A stretch of DNA of 62,843 nt from Chlorobaculum thiosulfatiphilum (GTDB lineage: Bacteria > Bacteroidota > Chlorobiia > Chlorobiales > Chlorobiaceae), in assembly GCF_006265165.1 (NCBI RefSeq), contig NZ_VDCH01000013.1, forward strand, positions 1-62,843, written 5' to 3'. The notes beneath the pieces were generated by a model. That model ran no database searches. It was not told the origin of the DNA and saw nothing but the letters and a program-made list of their open reading frames with translations. The first letter of the stretch is position 1. The number at the start of each line of letters is the position of its first letter. A program made the translations under genes and the position numbers. Shown here in pieces: positions 55,241-62,843 of this stretch.

Positions 55241-56480
55241 CGGCTGGCGGCTGCGGAACCACCGCGCCCTGAAGCTGATAGGCCTTGAGCTCGAAGCAGG
55301 GCAGCACGGCGAAAACATGGTCGAAAATATCCGACTGCACCCCTTCGTATTCCGCCCAATCCTTCGTTTTGGTGAAGCAGTAAATTTCGCACGGCAAGCC
55401 GAAGGCGTCCGGTTGCAGATAACGGATGATGATCGTCATGCCGGTATTGATTCTGGCCAGGCTGTGAACGTAGGCCTGAAGATAGGCGCGAAAAGTGCCG
55501 AGGTTGGTGAGGCGGCGGCCATTGACCGGCGAGCGTTCATCGACTCCCACCGCCCGGTTGTAGCTGGCGATCTCATCGAGGCGCTCCCGCAGGTAGGGCT
55601 TCAGGAGCTGGACGCTCTCGATTTTTTTCATGAGTTCTCCGTCGAGGAACCGGATGCTCTGCATGTCGATGTTGAATGAGCGCTTGATGCGCCGCCCTCC
55701 GGACTCCTGCATTCCCCGCCAGTTCTTGAACCCCTCCGAAATGAGCGTGTAGGCCGGCAGCACCACGATGGTCTTGTCGAAATTCTGCACCGAGACGGTC
55801 ACCAGCGAAATATCGATCACGTCGCCATCCGCGCCGTATTTGGGCATCGTGATCCAGTCGCCAATGCGCACCAGGTCGTTGGTCGAAAGCTGGATGCCCG
55901 CCACCAGGCCGAGGATCGAGTCCTTGAAAATAAGCAACAGCACCGCCGTAAACGCGCCGATACCGCTGATGAACACCACGGGCGACTGCCCCATGAGCCG
56001 CGAAATGACGACCACCACGCCGATCGAGAGCACAACCGTCTTGAACACCTGGATGATGCTTTTGATCGGGAGCTTTTTGCCGACCGGATGGCCCGAATAG
56101 AACTGGTAGAGAACATCGAGCACGGAGAGCGCCAAGAGAATGACCACGACGGCGAAGTAAATCACGAGGCTGTCGTTGACCAGCGGCGTCGCGGCGGGGT
56201 AGAACTTCAGAACCGGCGCGGCCATCCGGTAGGCCAGCAGCGGCGGCACGAGCCGGGCGATCCAGTCGAACACGCCATGGCTGACCATGAGGTCGTCGAG
56301 GTTGGTTGCCGTCCGGCTGGCGAACCGGTGGATGAACCGCAGCAGCACCTTTTTGGTGATGACCTCGACGGCGGCGATGAGCAGTACGGCGGCGAGCACG
56401 GCAAGCAGCGTGGCCAGCGGCATGGCGATAGCGTGGTCGATTTTGAAGGATTCGATGTAGCGAAGAAGAGAGTCGAGCAT
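55230..56480 (-). CDS. MscS-type mechanosensitive channel
   Basis: The 416-aa membrane protein has four to five helices (about residues 18-40, 66-88, 104-125, 150-172, 177-195). The pore/beta-domain signature is GIGAFTAVLLLIFKDSILGL then LSTNDLVRIGDWI near 185-215. The cytoplasmic part of about 200 residues follows, ending with a Gln/Pro tail. It opens under membrane tension in hypo-osmotic shock. It is a long MscS relative, not the minimal 286-aa form. Convergent with the NUDIX gene. Confidence 0.87.
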   Translation of the reverse strand: MLDSLLRYIESFKIDHAIAMPLATLLAVLAAVLLIAAVEVITKKVLLRFIHRFASRTATNLDDLMVSHGVFDWIARLVPPLLAYRMAAPVLKFYPAATPLVNDSLVIYFAVVVILLALSVLDVLYQFYSGHPVGKKLPIKSIIQVFKTVVLSIGVVVVISRLMGQSPVVFISGIGAFTAVLLLIFKDSILGLVAGIQLSTNDLVRIGDWITMPKYGADGDVIDISLVTVSVQNFDKTIVVLPAYTLISEGFKNWRGMQESGGRRIKRSFNIDMQSIRFLDGELMKKIESVQLLKPYLRERLDEIASYNRAVGVDERSPVNGRRLTNLGTFRAYLQAYVHSLARINTGMTIIIRYLQPDAFGLPCEIYCFTKTKDWAEYEGVQSDIFDHVFAVLPCFELKAYQLQGAVVPQPPAVTA

Positions 56481-56593
56481 GACGGCAGGATTGGAGATTA
56501 GCGGTTCAGGTGGAGGCGCGTTCTTGCATAGCCTGTAGGGTTATGTACAAAAAAATCGCGGACTATCCGAAAAAGTGACCCGCGCCCGGCGCG

Positions 56594-58366
56594 TCAGGCT
56601 CCGGCGGCGGGCAGCGTGACGGTGAAGGTCGAGCCGCGATTGATCCGGGAGCGCACCTCAACCTTGCCCCGGTGCGCGAGCACGATGTGCTTGACGATCG
56701 ACAGGCCGAGGCCCGTGCCGCCAAGCTCGCGCGAACGCGCCTTGTCCACGCGGTAGAAGCGCTCGAAAATCCGGTCGAGATCGGCCTGCGATATGCCGAT
56801 GCCGTTGTCCGAAACCTCGATGCTGACACTATCGCCGCTCGCGTAGGCGCTGACCCTGACGCGGCCCCGGTTTTCATCGACATATTTGATGGCGTTGTCG
56901 ATGAGGTTGCGCATGACAATGTCGAAGTAGCTCCTGTCGGCCAGAACCGGTGGCAAGCCGTCGGGCGCGATCAGCTCGATAGCGACACCTTTGCGCGACG
57001 CGGCGCGCTCGAACAGCGCCACCGTTTTTTCGAGCTGCGGCTTCACCTCGACAGCCTCGAAGGTATAGACGATTTTGCCCGACTCGATGCGCGACAGGTC
57101 GAGCACGTCGTTGACCAGCGTCGTGAGCTGCTCGCTCTCCTGAAGGATGATGTTCAGGAACGCCGTGGCGTTTTCGGGATCGTTGATCGCCCCTTCGAGC
57201 AGGGTTTCGGTATAGCCTCTGATGCTCGCCAGCGGGGTGCGCAGCTCGTGCGACACGCTGGAGACGAAGTCGCGGCGGGTGCGCTCCAGATTGCGCAGAC
57301 GGGTCACGTCGTTGATAACCAGCACCGTGCCGTCGAACTGCGAGCCTTTCATGACCGGCACGGCGGTCACCTTGAGCGTACGCTTCCCTTTCGAGGTCAT
57401 GGCCGTCAGCTCTTCGTTGAAGATGCCGCTCTGCCGTCGGCGTACCCGCTCGAACAGCTCGCGCATCGCCGCGTCCTCGATATGGGTCACGGGAATCGAG
57501 CGCTTGCGGGCGGCCTCGATCATGAAGAGCCGCGACGCGGCGGGGTTGGCCAGCACGATCTCGCCCGACGCGTTGGTGACGACAATCGCCTCGCGAATGC
57601 TCGACAGCACCTCGCGCAGCCACTCCTCCTTGCGGGTCAGCCGCACGATCTCTTCGGAAAGGTAGTTGAACGCCCGCGCCAGACGCCCGATCTCGTCGTC
57701 ATGCCTGACCGGAATCTTCACCTCCGTCTCGCCGTGCAGGAAGCGGTCGGCGGCGCTGGCGATGCGGACGAGCGGGCGGGAGAGAAACATCGCCGAGAGC
57801 GCGCCCGCCGTCAACGCGAGCAGGAGCGCCCAATAGAGGCCGCCCTCGATGCCCCGGTCGATCTGCGCCTCGACGGCGGCGATGTCGTGCAACGGCTTGG
57901 CGAGCCGGATCGCCGCCCAGGGCGCGGGCTGGCCGACCGGCATCGCCATGTAGAGCATGTTCTCGCGGATGGAGACGCTGAAGCGCGTCGCCTCGCCGAG
58001 TCCGCCCGAGAGCGCTGCCCTGACCTCCTCGCGGTTAGCGTGATTTTCGAGCGATGGCAGCTTCGCCACCGGAACGTAGGAATCGCCGATGACCTTGCCA
58101 TCGGGGCCGATCAGCGTGACGCGAACATCGAGCGTCTTGCCGATCCGGTCGGCCCACTCGTCGGGGAGCGCCGGATCCGTCCACCCCGGCGGGCGGCTCT
58201 CCAGCATTCCGGCGGTGAGGCGAAGGTCGTGCAGAAGGCTGGTGCGAACATTCTGTAAAACCACCTTGCGGAGCTGACGCCCCTGATAGACATAGCTGAA
58301 GGCAAGCGAAAAAAAAATGATCAGCCCGAAAACCAGACCGAGTCTGAATGAGAGCTTAGCCTTCAC
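56594..58366 (-). CDS. PhoR-like membrane sensor histidine kinase
   Basis: The 590-aa kinase has two transmembrane helices (about residues 8-26 and 178-198) flanking a periplasmic sensing domain. HAMP, PAS and kinase domains follow: the phosphoacceptor in DFVSSVSHELRTPLASI near 360, N-box NLIDNAIKYVDEN near 475, and GGTGLGLSIVKHI near 550. It starts at GTG 58366, which overlaps the response regulator stop by 11 bp, so translation is coupled. The system resembles PhoBR, though no phosphate genes are nearby. Confidence 0.87.
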   Translation of the reverse strand: MKAKLSFRLGLVFGLIIFFSLAFSYVYQGRQLRKVVLQNVRTSLLHDLRLTAGMLESRPPGWTDPALPDEWADRIGKTLDVRVTLIGPDGKVIGDSYVPVAKLPSLENHANREEVRAALSGGLGEATRFSVSIRENMLYMAMPVGQPAPWAAIRLAKPLHDIAAVEAQIDRGIEGGLYWALLLALTAGALSAMFLSRPLVRIASAADRFLHGETEVKIPVRHDDEIGRLARAFNYLSEEIVRLTRKEEWLREVLSSIREAIVVTNASGEIVLANPAASRLFMIEAARKRSIPVTHIEDAAMRELFERVRRRQSGIFNEELTAMTSKGKRTLKVTAVPVMKGSQFDGTVLVINDVTRLRNLERTRRDFVSSVSHELRTPLASIRGYTETLLEGAINDPENATAFLNIILQESEQLTTLVNDVLDLSRIESGKIVYTFEAVEVKPQLEKTVALFERAASRKGVAIELIAPDGLPPVLADRSYFDIVMRNLIDNAIKYVDENRGRVRVSAYASGDSVSIEVSDNGIGISQADLDRIFERFYRVDKARSRELGGTGLGLSIVKHIVLAHRGKVEVRSRINRGSTFTVTLPAAGA

Positions 58367-59066
58367 CGGACTCCTCGCCGTTTTCGTCGAACTTGTAGCC
58401 AAGGCCGCGCACGGTTTTGATGAAGCGTCCGGAGTCGCCGAGTTTTTCGCGGAGGCGGGTGACGTGCGTGTCGATGGTGCGGGTGTTGATGCTCTTGTCC
58501 ACATCCCAAACGTCGCTCAGGAGCACCTCGCGCGTCTGCGCCTGCCCCTTGCGTTTCAGGAGAAGCGTCAGCAGCTTGAACTCCATGAGGGTCAGCACCA
58601 GCGGGCGTCCGTCGAGCGTGGCGGCGTGGCGGCCGATGTCGATTTCGATGCCTCCCGAACGGAGCACCTCCTGCACGTTGCTGCGGTTGCGCCGGTCGCG
58701 CTTGAGGATGGCGCGGATTCTGAGATTCAGCTCGCGGGGGCTGAAGGGCTTGACCACGTAGTCGTCGATGCCAAGCTCGAAGCCGAACACCTTGTCGATC
58801 TCCTCCCCCTTGGCCGTCAGCATCACGATGGGCAGGTCGCTGTACTGCACATCCTGGCGAATCCGGCGGCACACCTCGAAGCCGTCGATGCCGGGCAGCA
58901 TGATATCGAGCAGCACCAGACTGACGGCATGACGTTTCAGCTCTTCGAGCGCCTCCTCGCCGGTGGCCGCGTGAACGCAGGCGTAGCCAGCCTTTTCGAG
59001 GTTGTACTTCAACAGTCCGGCAAGGTTCCGGTCATCTTCGACGATCAGTATGGAGGTTTCAGCCAT
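58356..59066 (-). CDS. PhoB-like OmpR-family response regulator
   Basis: The 236-aa regulator has a receiver domain (ILIVEDD near residue 6, phosphoacceptor in LVLLDIMLPGIDG near 54, final KPF near 107) and a C-terminal winged helix (RPLVLTLMEFKLLTLLLKRK, then TRTIDTHVTRLREKLG near 200). It works with the kinase encoded immediately downstream. The start ATG 59066 fits the family. Confidence 0.92.
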   Translation of the reverse strand: MAETSILIVEDDRNLAGLLKYNLEKAGYACVHAATGEEALEELKRHAVSLVLLDIMLPGIDGFEVCRRIRQDVQYSDLPIVMLTAKGEEIDKVFGFELGIDDYVVKPFSPRELNLRIRAILKRDRRNRSNVQEVLRSGGIEIDIGRHAATLDGRPLVLTLMEFKLLTLLLKRKGQAQTREVLLSDVWDVDKSINTRTIDTHVTRLREKLGDSGRFIKTVRGLGYKFDENGEESGEG

Positions 59067-59087
59067 GCTTGTTCAATTGTGTTCATT

Positions 59088-60053
59088 TCAGGCGATTTTC
59101 CAGCAGGCCGCACGATGGCCCGGTTCATATTCGAGAAGGGGCGGCTGCTCCTTGCGGCAATGGTCGTCCGACAGCGGGCAGCGTCCGGCGAAGCGGCATC
59201 CATCCGGCAGGCGCGTGGCGCTCGGCACGTTGCCCTCGATCACGTTCAGCCGCTCCTTTTTGGCGCCGAGGCGGGGAATCGACTTGAGCAGCCCCTGCGT
59301 GTAGGGGTGGAGCGGGTTGTCGAAAATGTGCCGCACCGCGCCGCTCTCGGCGATCCGCGAGGCGTACATCACGACCACCTCCTCGCACAGCTCGGCCACG
59401 ACGCCGAAGTCGTGGGTGATGAGCATCACGCTCATGCCGCGCTCCTGGCGCAGCCTGCCGATGAGTTCGAGAATCTGCGCCTGCACGGTCACATCGAGCG
59501 CCGTGGTCGGCTCATCGGCGATGAGCAGCTCCGGGCCGCAGGAGAGCGCCATCGCGATCATCACTCGCTGGCGCATTCCACCCGACAGCTCGTGGGGATA
59601 GGAGGAGATGCGCTCCGACGGATTCGGAATGCCGACAAGGTTCAGCAGCTCCACCGCCTGCCGCCGCGCTTCCGACTTGCTGACATCGCGGTGGTTGAGG
59701 ATCTGCTCCATGATCTGGTCGCCGCAGGTGAAGACCGGATTGAGCGAGCTCATCGGCTCCTGAAAAATCATGGCGATCTCGTTGCCCCGAATCTTGCGCA
59801 TCTCGGCTTCGCTTGCCTTGACGATACTGCGCCCCTTCCAAAGAATGTCGCCCCCGGCGAAGTAGCCCGGCGGCATCGGCACGAGCCGCATGATCGAGAG
59901 CGCCGTCACCGACTTGCCGCACCCCGACTCGCCAACGATGCCGATGATGCGGTTCGGCTCGAGCGAAAAGCTGACGCCATCGACAGCCTTGGCGATACCG
60001 TTGTCGGTTCGGTACCAGGTTTTCAGATCCTTGAGTTCGAGAATATGCTCCAT
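59088..60053 (-). CDS. Oligopeptide/dipeptide ABC transporter ATP-binding protein (OppD/DppD type)
   Basis: The 321-aa ATPase has Walker A GESGCGKS near residue 41, the family [20 protein letters not shown] near 94, signature [15 protein letters not shown] near 152, Walker [13 protein letters not shown] near 174 and the switch His in MLITHDFG near 207. The C-terminal Cys-rich oligopeptide tail is [14 protein letters not shown] near 287, a putative Fe-S or metal site of this family. The permease genes are absent. The ATG at 60053 begins [13 protein letters not shown]. Confidence 0.9.
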   Translation of the reverse strand: MEHILELKDLKTWYRTDNGIAKAVDGVSFSLEPNRIIGIVGESGCGKSVTALSIMRLVPMPPGYFAGGDILWKGRSIVKASEAEMRKIRGNEIAMIFQEPMSSLNPVFTCGDQIMEQILNHRDVSKSEARRQAVELLNLVGIPNPSERISSYPHELSGGMRQRVMIAMALSCGPELLIADEPTTALDVTVQAQILELIGRLRQERGMSVMLITHDFGVVAELCEEVVVMYASRIAESGAVRHIFDNPLHPYTQGLLKSIPRLGAKKERLNVIEGNVPSATRLPDGCRFAGRCPLSDDHCRKEQPPLLEYEPGHRAACWKIA

Positions 60054-60365
60054 AATCTGATTGCGCAGCGCCAGTCCGTAGGTGACGCTCTTGACTTTTA
60101 CGAGATTGAATGTACGACAGACGACAACGTTAATGCAGACCCGGCAGGCCCGCCAGCCAGTAATTTGCACAAATTTCACAAAGTATGGGGGGAGAAAGTT
60201 TGAGTTGGGAGGATTGGGGGTGAGGCTCAGATCCTGTGATGGCGAGGAGTGGAGGAACTTGGCAATCCGGCGGATGATACCCGACTCACGAATCACTAAG
60301 CGTAAAATCTTGGTTTAATATCGATTTTGTAAGAATGTTTGGCAGCAATACTTAGATGTTATTAC
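60054..60365. other. Spacer between oppD and the OLD nuclease gene
   Basis: No gene or RNA recognised. It includes an AT-rich end near 60330, marking the change from genome-like to AT-rich DNA. A frame continuing from oppD here has no similarity. Confidence 0.45.
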
Positions 60366-62093
60366 CTATCCGTCCACTGAAACATCTTGTTGTGCTTTTT
60401 CTTTTTCTCTGAGTCTGGTCTCCAAAGCGTTAATCAGTGATTCAATAATAAGTTTGTCTTGAACGTTTGTTGCTTCCTTGGGATTCAGTGAGACCTGTTT
60501 TGCGACCATATATTTTATATCTTTCTCTATGGAATCATCCCAAGGCTTCCCATGAGCATCGAATACATCCTTTAGACGCTCTGACCACTTTTTCTTTCCT
60601 CTAAACTTCGGGATTGATAAATTGATATGATACTTATTCTCAATTGATGCCTTATAAATATCTACAGCAAATAAATCCTCAATTTCACTTTCGTTTCGTC
60701 CACAAGCTTTTGCGAGATTAATCTGACCATCTTCAAGCAAGCCACTTTCTTTTGCTTTTTTATAAGATTCCCTTCCACACCGATCATCATCAACGAACAC
60801 ATGATATAAACATATTGCATCGCGAAGTAAACTAATTTTGTAAGATAAATTAGTACCTCCGTTTAATGAGTCAAAAGCAAGCGATCCATTTTCAATAGCT
60901 TTTGACAAATACTCAGAATATCCTTGAATAATTGCTTTTAAGCTAATAATATCATCTTCACCTTCGACAACCAGCACCATCTCTGCATTTCTCAAATTAT
61001 CAGAAGCACGAACACCAAGTATTTTTCTTATTTCTTCAACATTTTTTGCGGGTTTAGCTTTACGGTCATTAACAATAATATTATTTGATATGGCTCGTCT
61101 ATCAACAAAAAGAGGATTATGAGATGTGATTATAATTTGATGTTTTTCGCTCAGCTTATCAATAACTTCTTTTAACTCATGAATTGCATTGGGATGAAGA
61201 TGGGATTCTGGTTCTTCTATGGCAATGACGAACTTCTTACCACCAGATGTTCTATCTGATGCATGACGTATAATTCCTAATGCCGCTAAACTTTGCACTC
61301 CATCACCTTTATACTGCAATGGTGTCATAGTTCCATCATCAACCAACACTTCAGTGCCTCTTCGAAATGCCTGCATTCTTTCTGCTTGAGGTAATTCAAT
61401 TTTGACTTTTTTAACTTGGGGTAAAAATTTTTTTAAAGTTTGGTAAATACTAACTGACAAGGTTTCGAGAATAGGTTTTTGTAATTCTTCAATCTTTTTC
61501 AGTGCATTTTGATAATCTGGATGATCTTCAATACCTAATAATTCACGATTAACAAGGTCTGATACTATATCTTGTGCGGATTGGGCTGTTCTAACGGCAG
61601 GAATATGTTCAAACTCAATCCGACTAGAAACAAAATCAGCAATTTTAGGTGATTTCTTGGATAATGAAGCTGAACCCTTTCCCTTCTTATGATACGAAAC
61701 GGTCACTCCATTTTTTCCAATTCCTATTTTAATAGGTAGATTGCCAGTGATTCTACTATTTACCTCTTGATAAAACTCATCGTACTCTTTGTCTTCCAGC
61801 GTAAACTCTAAAATTATCTCAGTCTCCCCATTAGGATACTTTTTTTGAAGATTAATAGGATAATCCTTTTCCCAATTATAACCACGAGCACTATTAATTG
61901 TTCGATAACGCCGACCAAGCATAAATCTTTGTCGATCTCTTGTAAGAATTGTCATGGCTAATACCAAACCACGAAGAATATTCGATTTACCTTCATTATT
62001 TGGGCCAATCAAAACGGTTGATCGTCCCAAACGAATTCGTTTAGCGGAAGAAATGCTTCTATATTGAGATACCGAAATTGCGTGTAATTTCAT
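60366..62093 (-). CDS. OLD-family ATP-dependent endonuclease (AAA ATPase plus TOPRIM)
   Basis: The 575-aa product has an N-terminal SMC-like ATPase with Walker A GPNNEGKSN near residue 30 and the C-terminal parts of the ATPase, QSLAALGIIRHA near 267 and the Walker B FVIAIEEPESHLHPNAIHE near 290. TSHNPLFVD near 326 follows, then a TOPRIM domain (LVVEGEDDIISLKAI near 378, HVFVDDDRCGRES near 436). These are features of OLD nucleases, many of which are phage-defence effectors. Length resembles Gabija GajA, but no helicase partner is next to it. The gene is strongly AT-rich, suggesting transfer. Confidence 0.82.
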   Translation of the reverse strand: MKLHAISVSQYRSISSAKRIRLGRSTVLIGPNNEGKSNILRGLVLAMTILTRDRQRFMLGRRYRTINSARGYNWEKDYPINLQKKYPNGETEIILEFTLEDKEYDEFYQEVNSRITGNLPIKIGIGKNGVTVSYHKKGKGSASLSKKSPKIADFVSSRIEFEHIPAVRTAQSAQDIVSDLVNRELLGIEDHPDYQNALKKIEELQKPILETLSVSIYQTLKKFLPQVKKVKIELPQAERMQAFRRGTEVLVDDGTMTPLQYKGDGVQSLAALGIIRHASDRTSGGKKFVIAIEEPESHLHPNAIHELKEVIDKLSEKHQIIITSHNPLFVDRRAISNNIIVNDRKAKPAKNVEEIRKILGVRASDNLRNAEMVLVVEGEDDIISLKAIIQGYSEYLSKAIENGSLAFDSLNGGTNLSYKISLLRDAICLYHVFVDDDRCGRESYKKAKESGLLEDGQINLAKACGRNESEIEDLFAVDIYKASIENKYHINLSIPKFRGKKKWSERLKDVFDAHGKPWDDSIEKDIKYMVAKQVSLNPKEATNVQDKLIIESLINALETRLREKEKAQQDVSVDG

Positions 62094-62117
62094 CTAATCT
62101 TCTTCGTCTTATTATAT

Positions 62118-62492
62118 TTATTCTGATTTATCATTTCCAGAATCATGCCTAGCTTCAACCGGCACTATCTCTTCAATGAGAGTTTCTGGCGCAATATCCT
62201 GTTCGTGCGGCCAAGTGACAGCGCCGAAAAGAATACCTACCTGATTGAAATAATGTTCATCCCTAAGTTCCCGGAAAACTCCGCGATCAAGGTATGGCTT
62301 CATATCAAAAACACCCTGACGCCCATCTTCGATTTCAACATAAATGCGATAATCCGATAACGGCTTGACAACTTTTACTTCCGCAGCTAATCGATGCTGC
62401 GCCATTTGCTCATCGGCATCGGGCACCCGTTTCAGTTCGCCCGCCTCGAAGGCTTCAAGGATTTCCCGTTCTTCTGTTTCAAGTTCACTCAT
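62118..62492 (-). CDS. Fusion of antitoxin-like N-terminus and DUF2442
   Basis: The 124-aa product has an N-terminal part, MSELETEEREILEAFEAGEL then VPDADEQMAQHRLAAE, like small antitoxins (acidic helical TEEEREILEAFExGEL pattern). This is joined to a C-terminal DUF2442 domain, LSDYRIYVEIEDGRQGVFDM then YFNQVGILFGAVTWPHEQDI near 80-100. DUF2442 normally stands alone beside a DUF4160 gene, so this is a natural fusion or a domain-sharing antitoxin. It is 24 nt upstream of the OLD nuclease gene on the same strand, so they are likely one operon. Confidence 0.7.
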   Translation of the reverse strand: MSELETEEREILEAFEAGELKRVPDADEQMAQHRLAAEVKVVKPLSDYRIYVEIEDGRQGVFDMKPYLDRGVFRELRDEHYFNQVGILFGAVTWPHEQDIAPETLIEEIVPVEARHDSGNDKSE

Positions 62493-62541
62493 GAGCAGTC
62501 ATCGGATACGGTATAAGATAACCTATAAACCAAGTGTAAAT

Positions 62542-62843
62542 CTAACGAAGGTTATCGGTTATACCAAAGCTTCCAGCGATAACGCCCTGCTTGGCCATGC
62601 GGCCATTAGCACACTCTCCTGCTGGTACTCGTAACTCTTCGTCACTACGATTGCTTCCTGAATAAAGGCTGTTTATTATAGCAGTGATTTGAGGCTTTAT
62701 CATAACTTGCGCGGTAGCAGAATCTGTTTGCGGGCTTCGTTGAACTATAATCACTTCAAAAAAATAGGTTCTTCGCAGAATATCGTGGGTAAGGGCTTCT
62801 GCTGTTCCGTCATGATTCGATAGCCATGTTGAGTTTGCCGCAG
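62542..62843 (-). CDS. C-terminal part of an unknown gene, cut by the right edge
   Basis: An open frame of about 99 codons runs in from the right edge and stops at 62542. It reads THDILRRTYFFEVIIVQ in its first half and ends GVIAGSFGITDNLR. The start lies outside the window. The stretch is of mixed composition and I recognise no family; it may be an orphan or the end of a larger defence gene. Confidence is low. Confidence 0.4.
   Translation of the reverse strand, partial: AANSTWLSNHDGTAEALTHDILRRTYFFEVIIVQRSPQTDSATAQVMIKPQITAIINSLYSGSNRSDEELRVPAGECANGRMAKQGVIAGSFGITDNLR

Noticed and set aside
58356-60053. Phosphate regulon
   Set aside because: The two-component pair is PhoBR-like, but no pst or phoU genes are in the window, so phosphate sensing is not supported.
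58317-60203. 628-aa plus-strand frame across the PhoB-like and oppD genes
   Set aside because: Both minus-strand genes have strong motifs; the frame is a GC-skew shadow.
60366-62093. Complete Gabija system
   Set aside because: The nuclease fits by length and domains, but no GajB-like helicase is adjacent in the visible sequence.

Overview
This window is chromosomal DNA of a green sulfur bacterium (Chlorobiaceae), most likely a Chlorobaculum species. Direct signs are two chlorosome envelope proteins (a [2Fe-2S] chlorosome protein and a CsmH-like protein), phytoene synthase and a plant-type carotene desaturase, a BshB1-type deacetylase for bacillithiol-class thiols, a type III glutamine synthetase, and a tmRNA whose tag reads ADDYSYAMAA, the tag I recall for Chlorobaculum tepidum. 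No phage, plasmid, IS element or CRISPR array was seen.

Layout. 1-950: AT-rich, with a partial unknown gene running off the left edge. 945-15.4 kb: housekeeping genes (exported Memo-like protein, lysA, rpmG, tRNA-Leu(CAG), zinc-ribbon protein, rnpB, four-PAS hybrid kinase, CPXCG protein, aminotransferase, chlorosome Fe-S protein, ybeY-hflX, crtB, lysS). 15.4-17.4 kb: an AT-rich accessory pocket with a membrane protein, a broken antitoxin gene, a secreted protein and a superinfection-immunity-like protein. 17.7-20.1 kb: rimO-tgt. 20.4-26.3 kb: a second hybrid kinase convergent with a CPGrasp / alpha-E / transglutaminase cluster. 26.4-31.4 kb: AlbA_2 protein, Arg/Asp-rich secreted protein, CLC channel, a fossil rimO 3' fragment and a COG2958-like protein. 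31.6-40 kb: HD protein, four-helix-bundle membrane protein, recD2, amidotransferase, aroK-aroB, coaX, yjbQ. 40-48.5 kb: glnN-lrp, carotene desaturase, two small glycosyltransferases, csmH, dut, bshB1. 48.5-52.6 kb: oligopeptide-binding lipoprotein, then a compact cluster of a sigma-factor-like protein, an orphan and two SHOCT proteins, preceded by a 10-bp-periodic repeat array. 52.9-60 kb: ssrA, yqgE-bcp, NUDIX, mscS, a PhoBR-like two-component system, oppD. 60.4-62.8 kb: AT-rich defence-like end with an OLD-family nuclease, a DUF2442 fusion protein and a gene cut by the right edge.

How the genes connect. crtB and crtQ supply carotenoids and the two Csm proteins belong to the chlorosome, so photosynthetic functions are scattered among housekeeping genes. 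rnpB, tRNA-Leu, rpmG, lysS, rimO, tgt, ybeY, hflX and ssrA make the window rich in translation functions. Lrp next to glnN suggests local control of nitrogen assimilation. oppA and oppD are present but separated, with no permease genes in the window.

The most notable observations are a tRNA-guanine transglycosylase that appears to lack three of its four zinc ligands, a fossil second copy of the rimO 3' end, an antitoxin gene broken by one nonsense codon, 9-nt-period GTGGAC arrays just after three genes, the sigma-like/SHOCT cluster with its upstream repeat array, and the OLD nuclease next to an antitoxin-like/DUF2442 fusion. No clearly new multi-gene system is proven; the sigma-like/SHOCT cluster and the OLD/DUF2442 pair are the best candidates.
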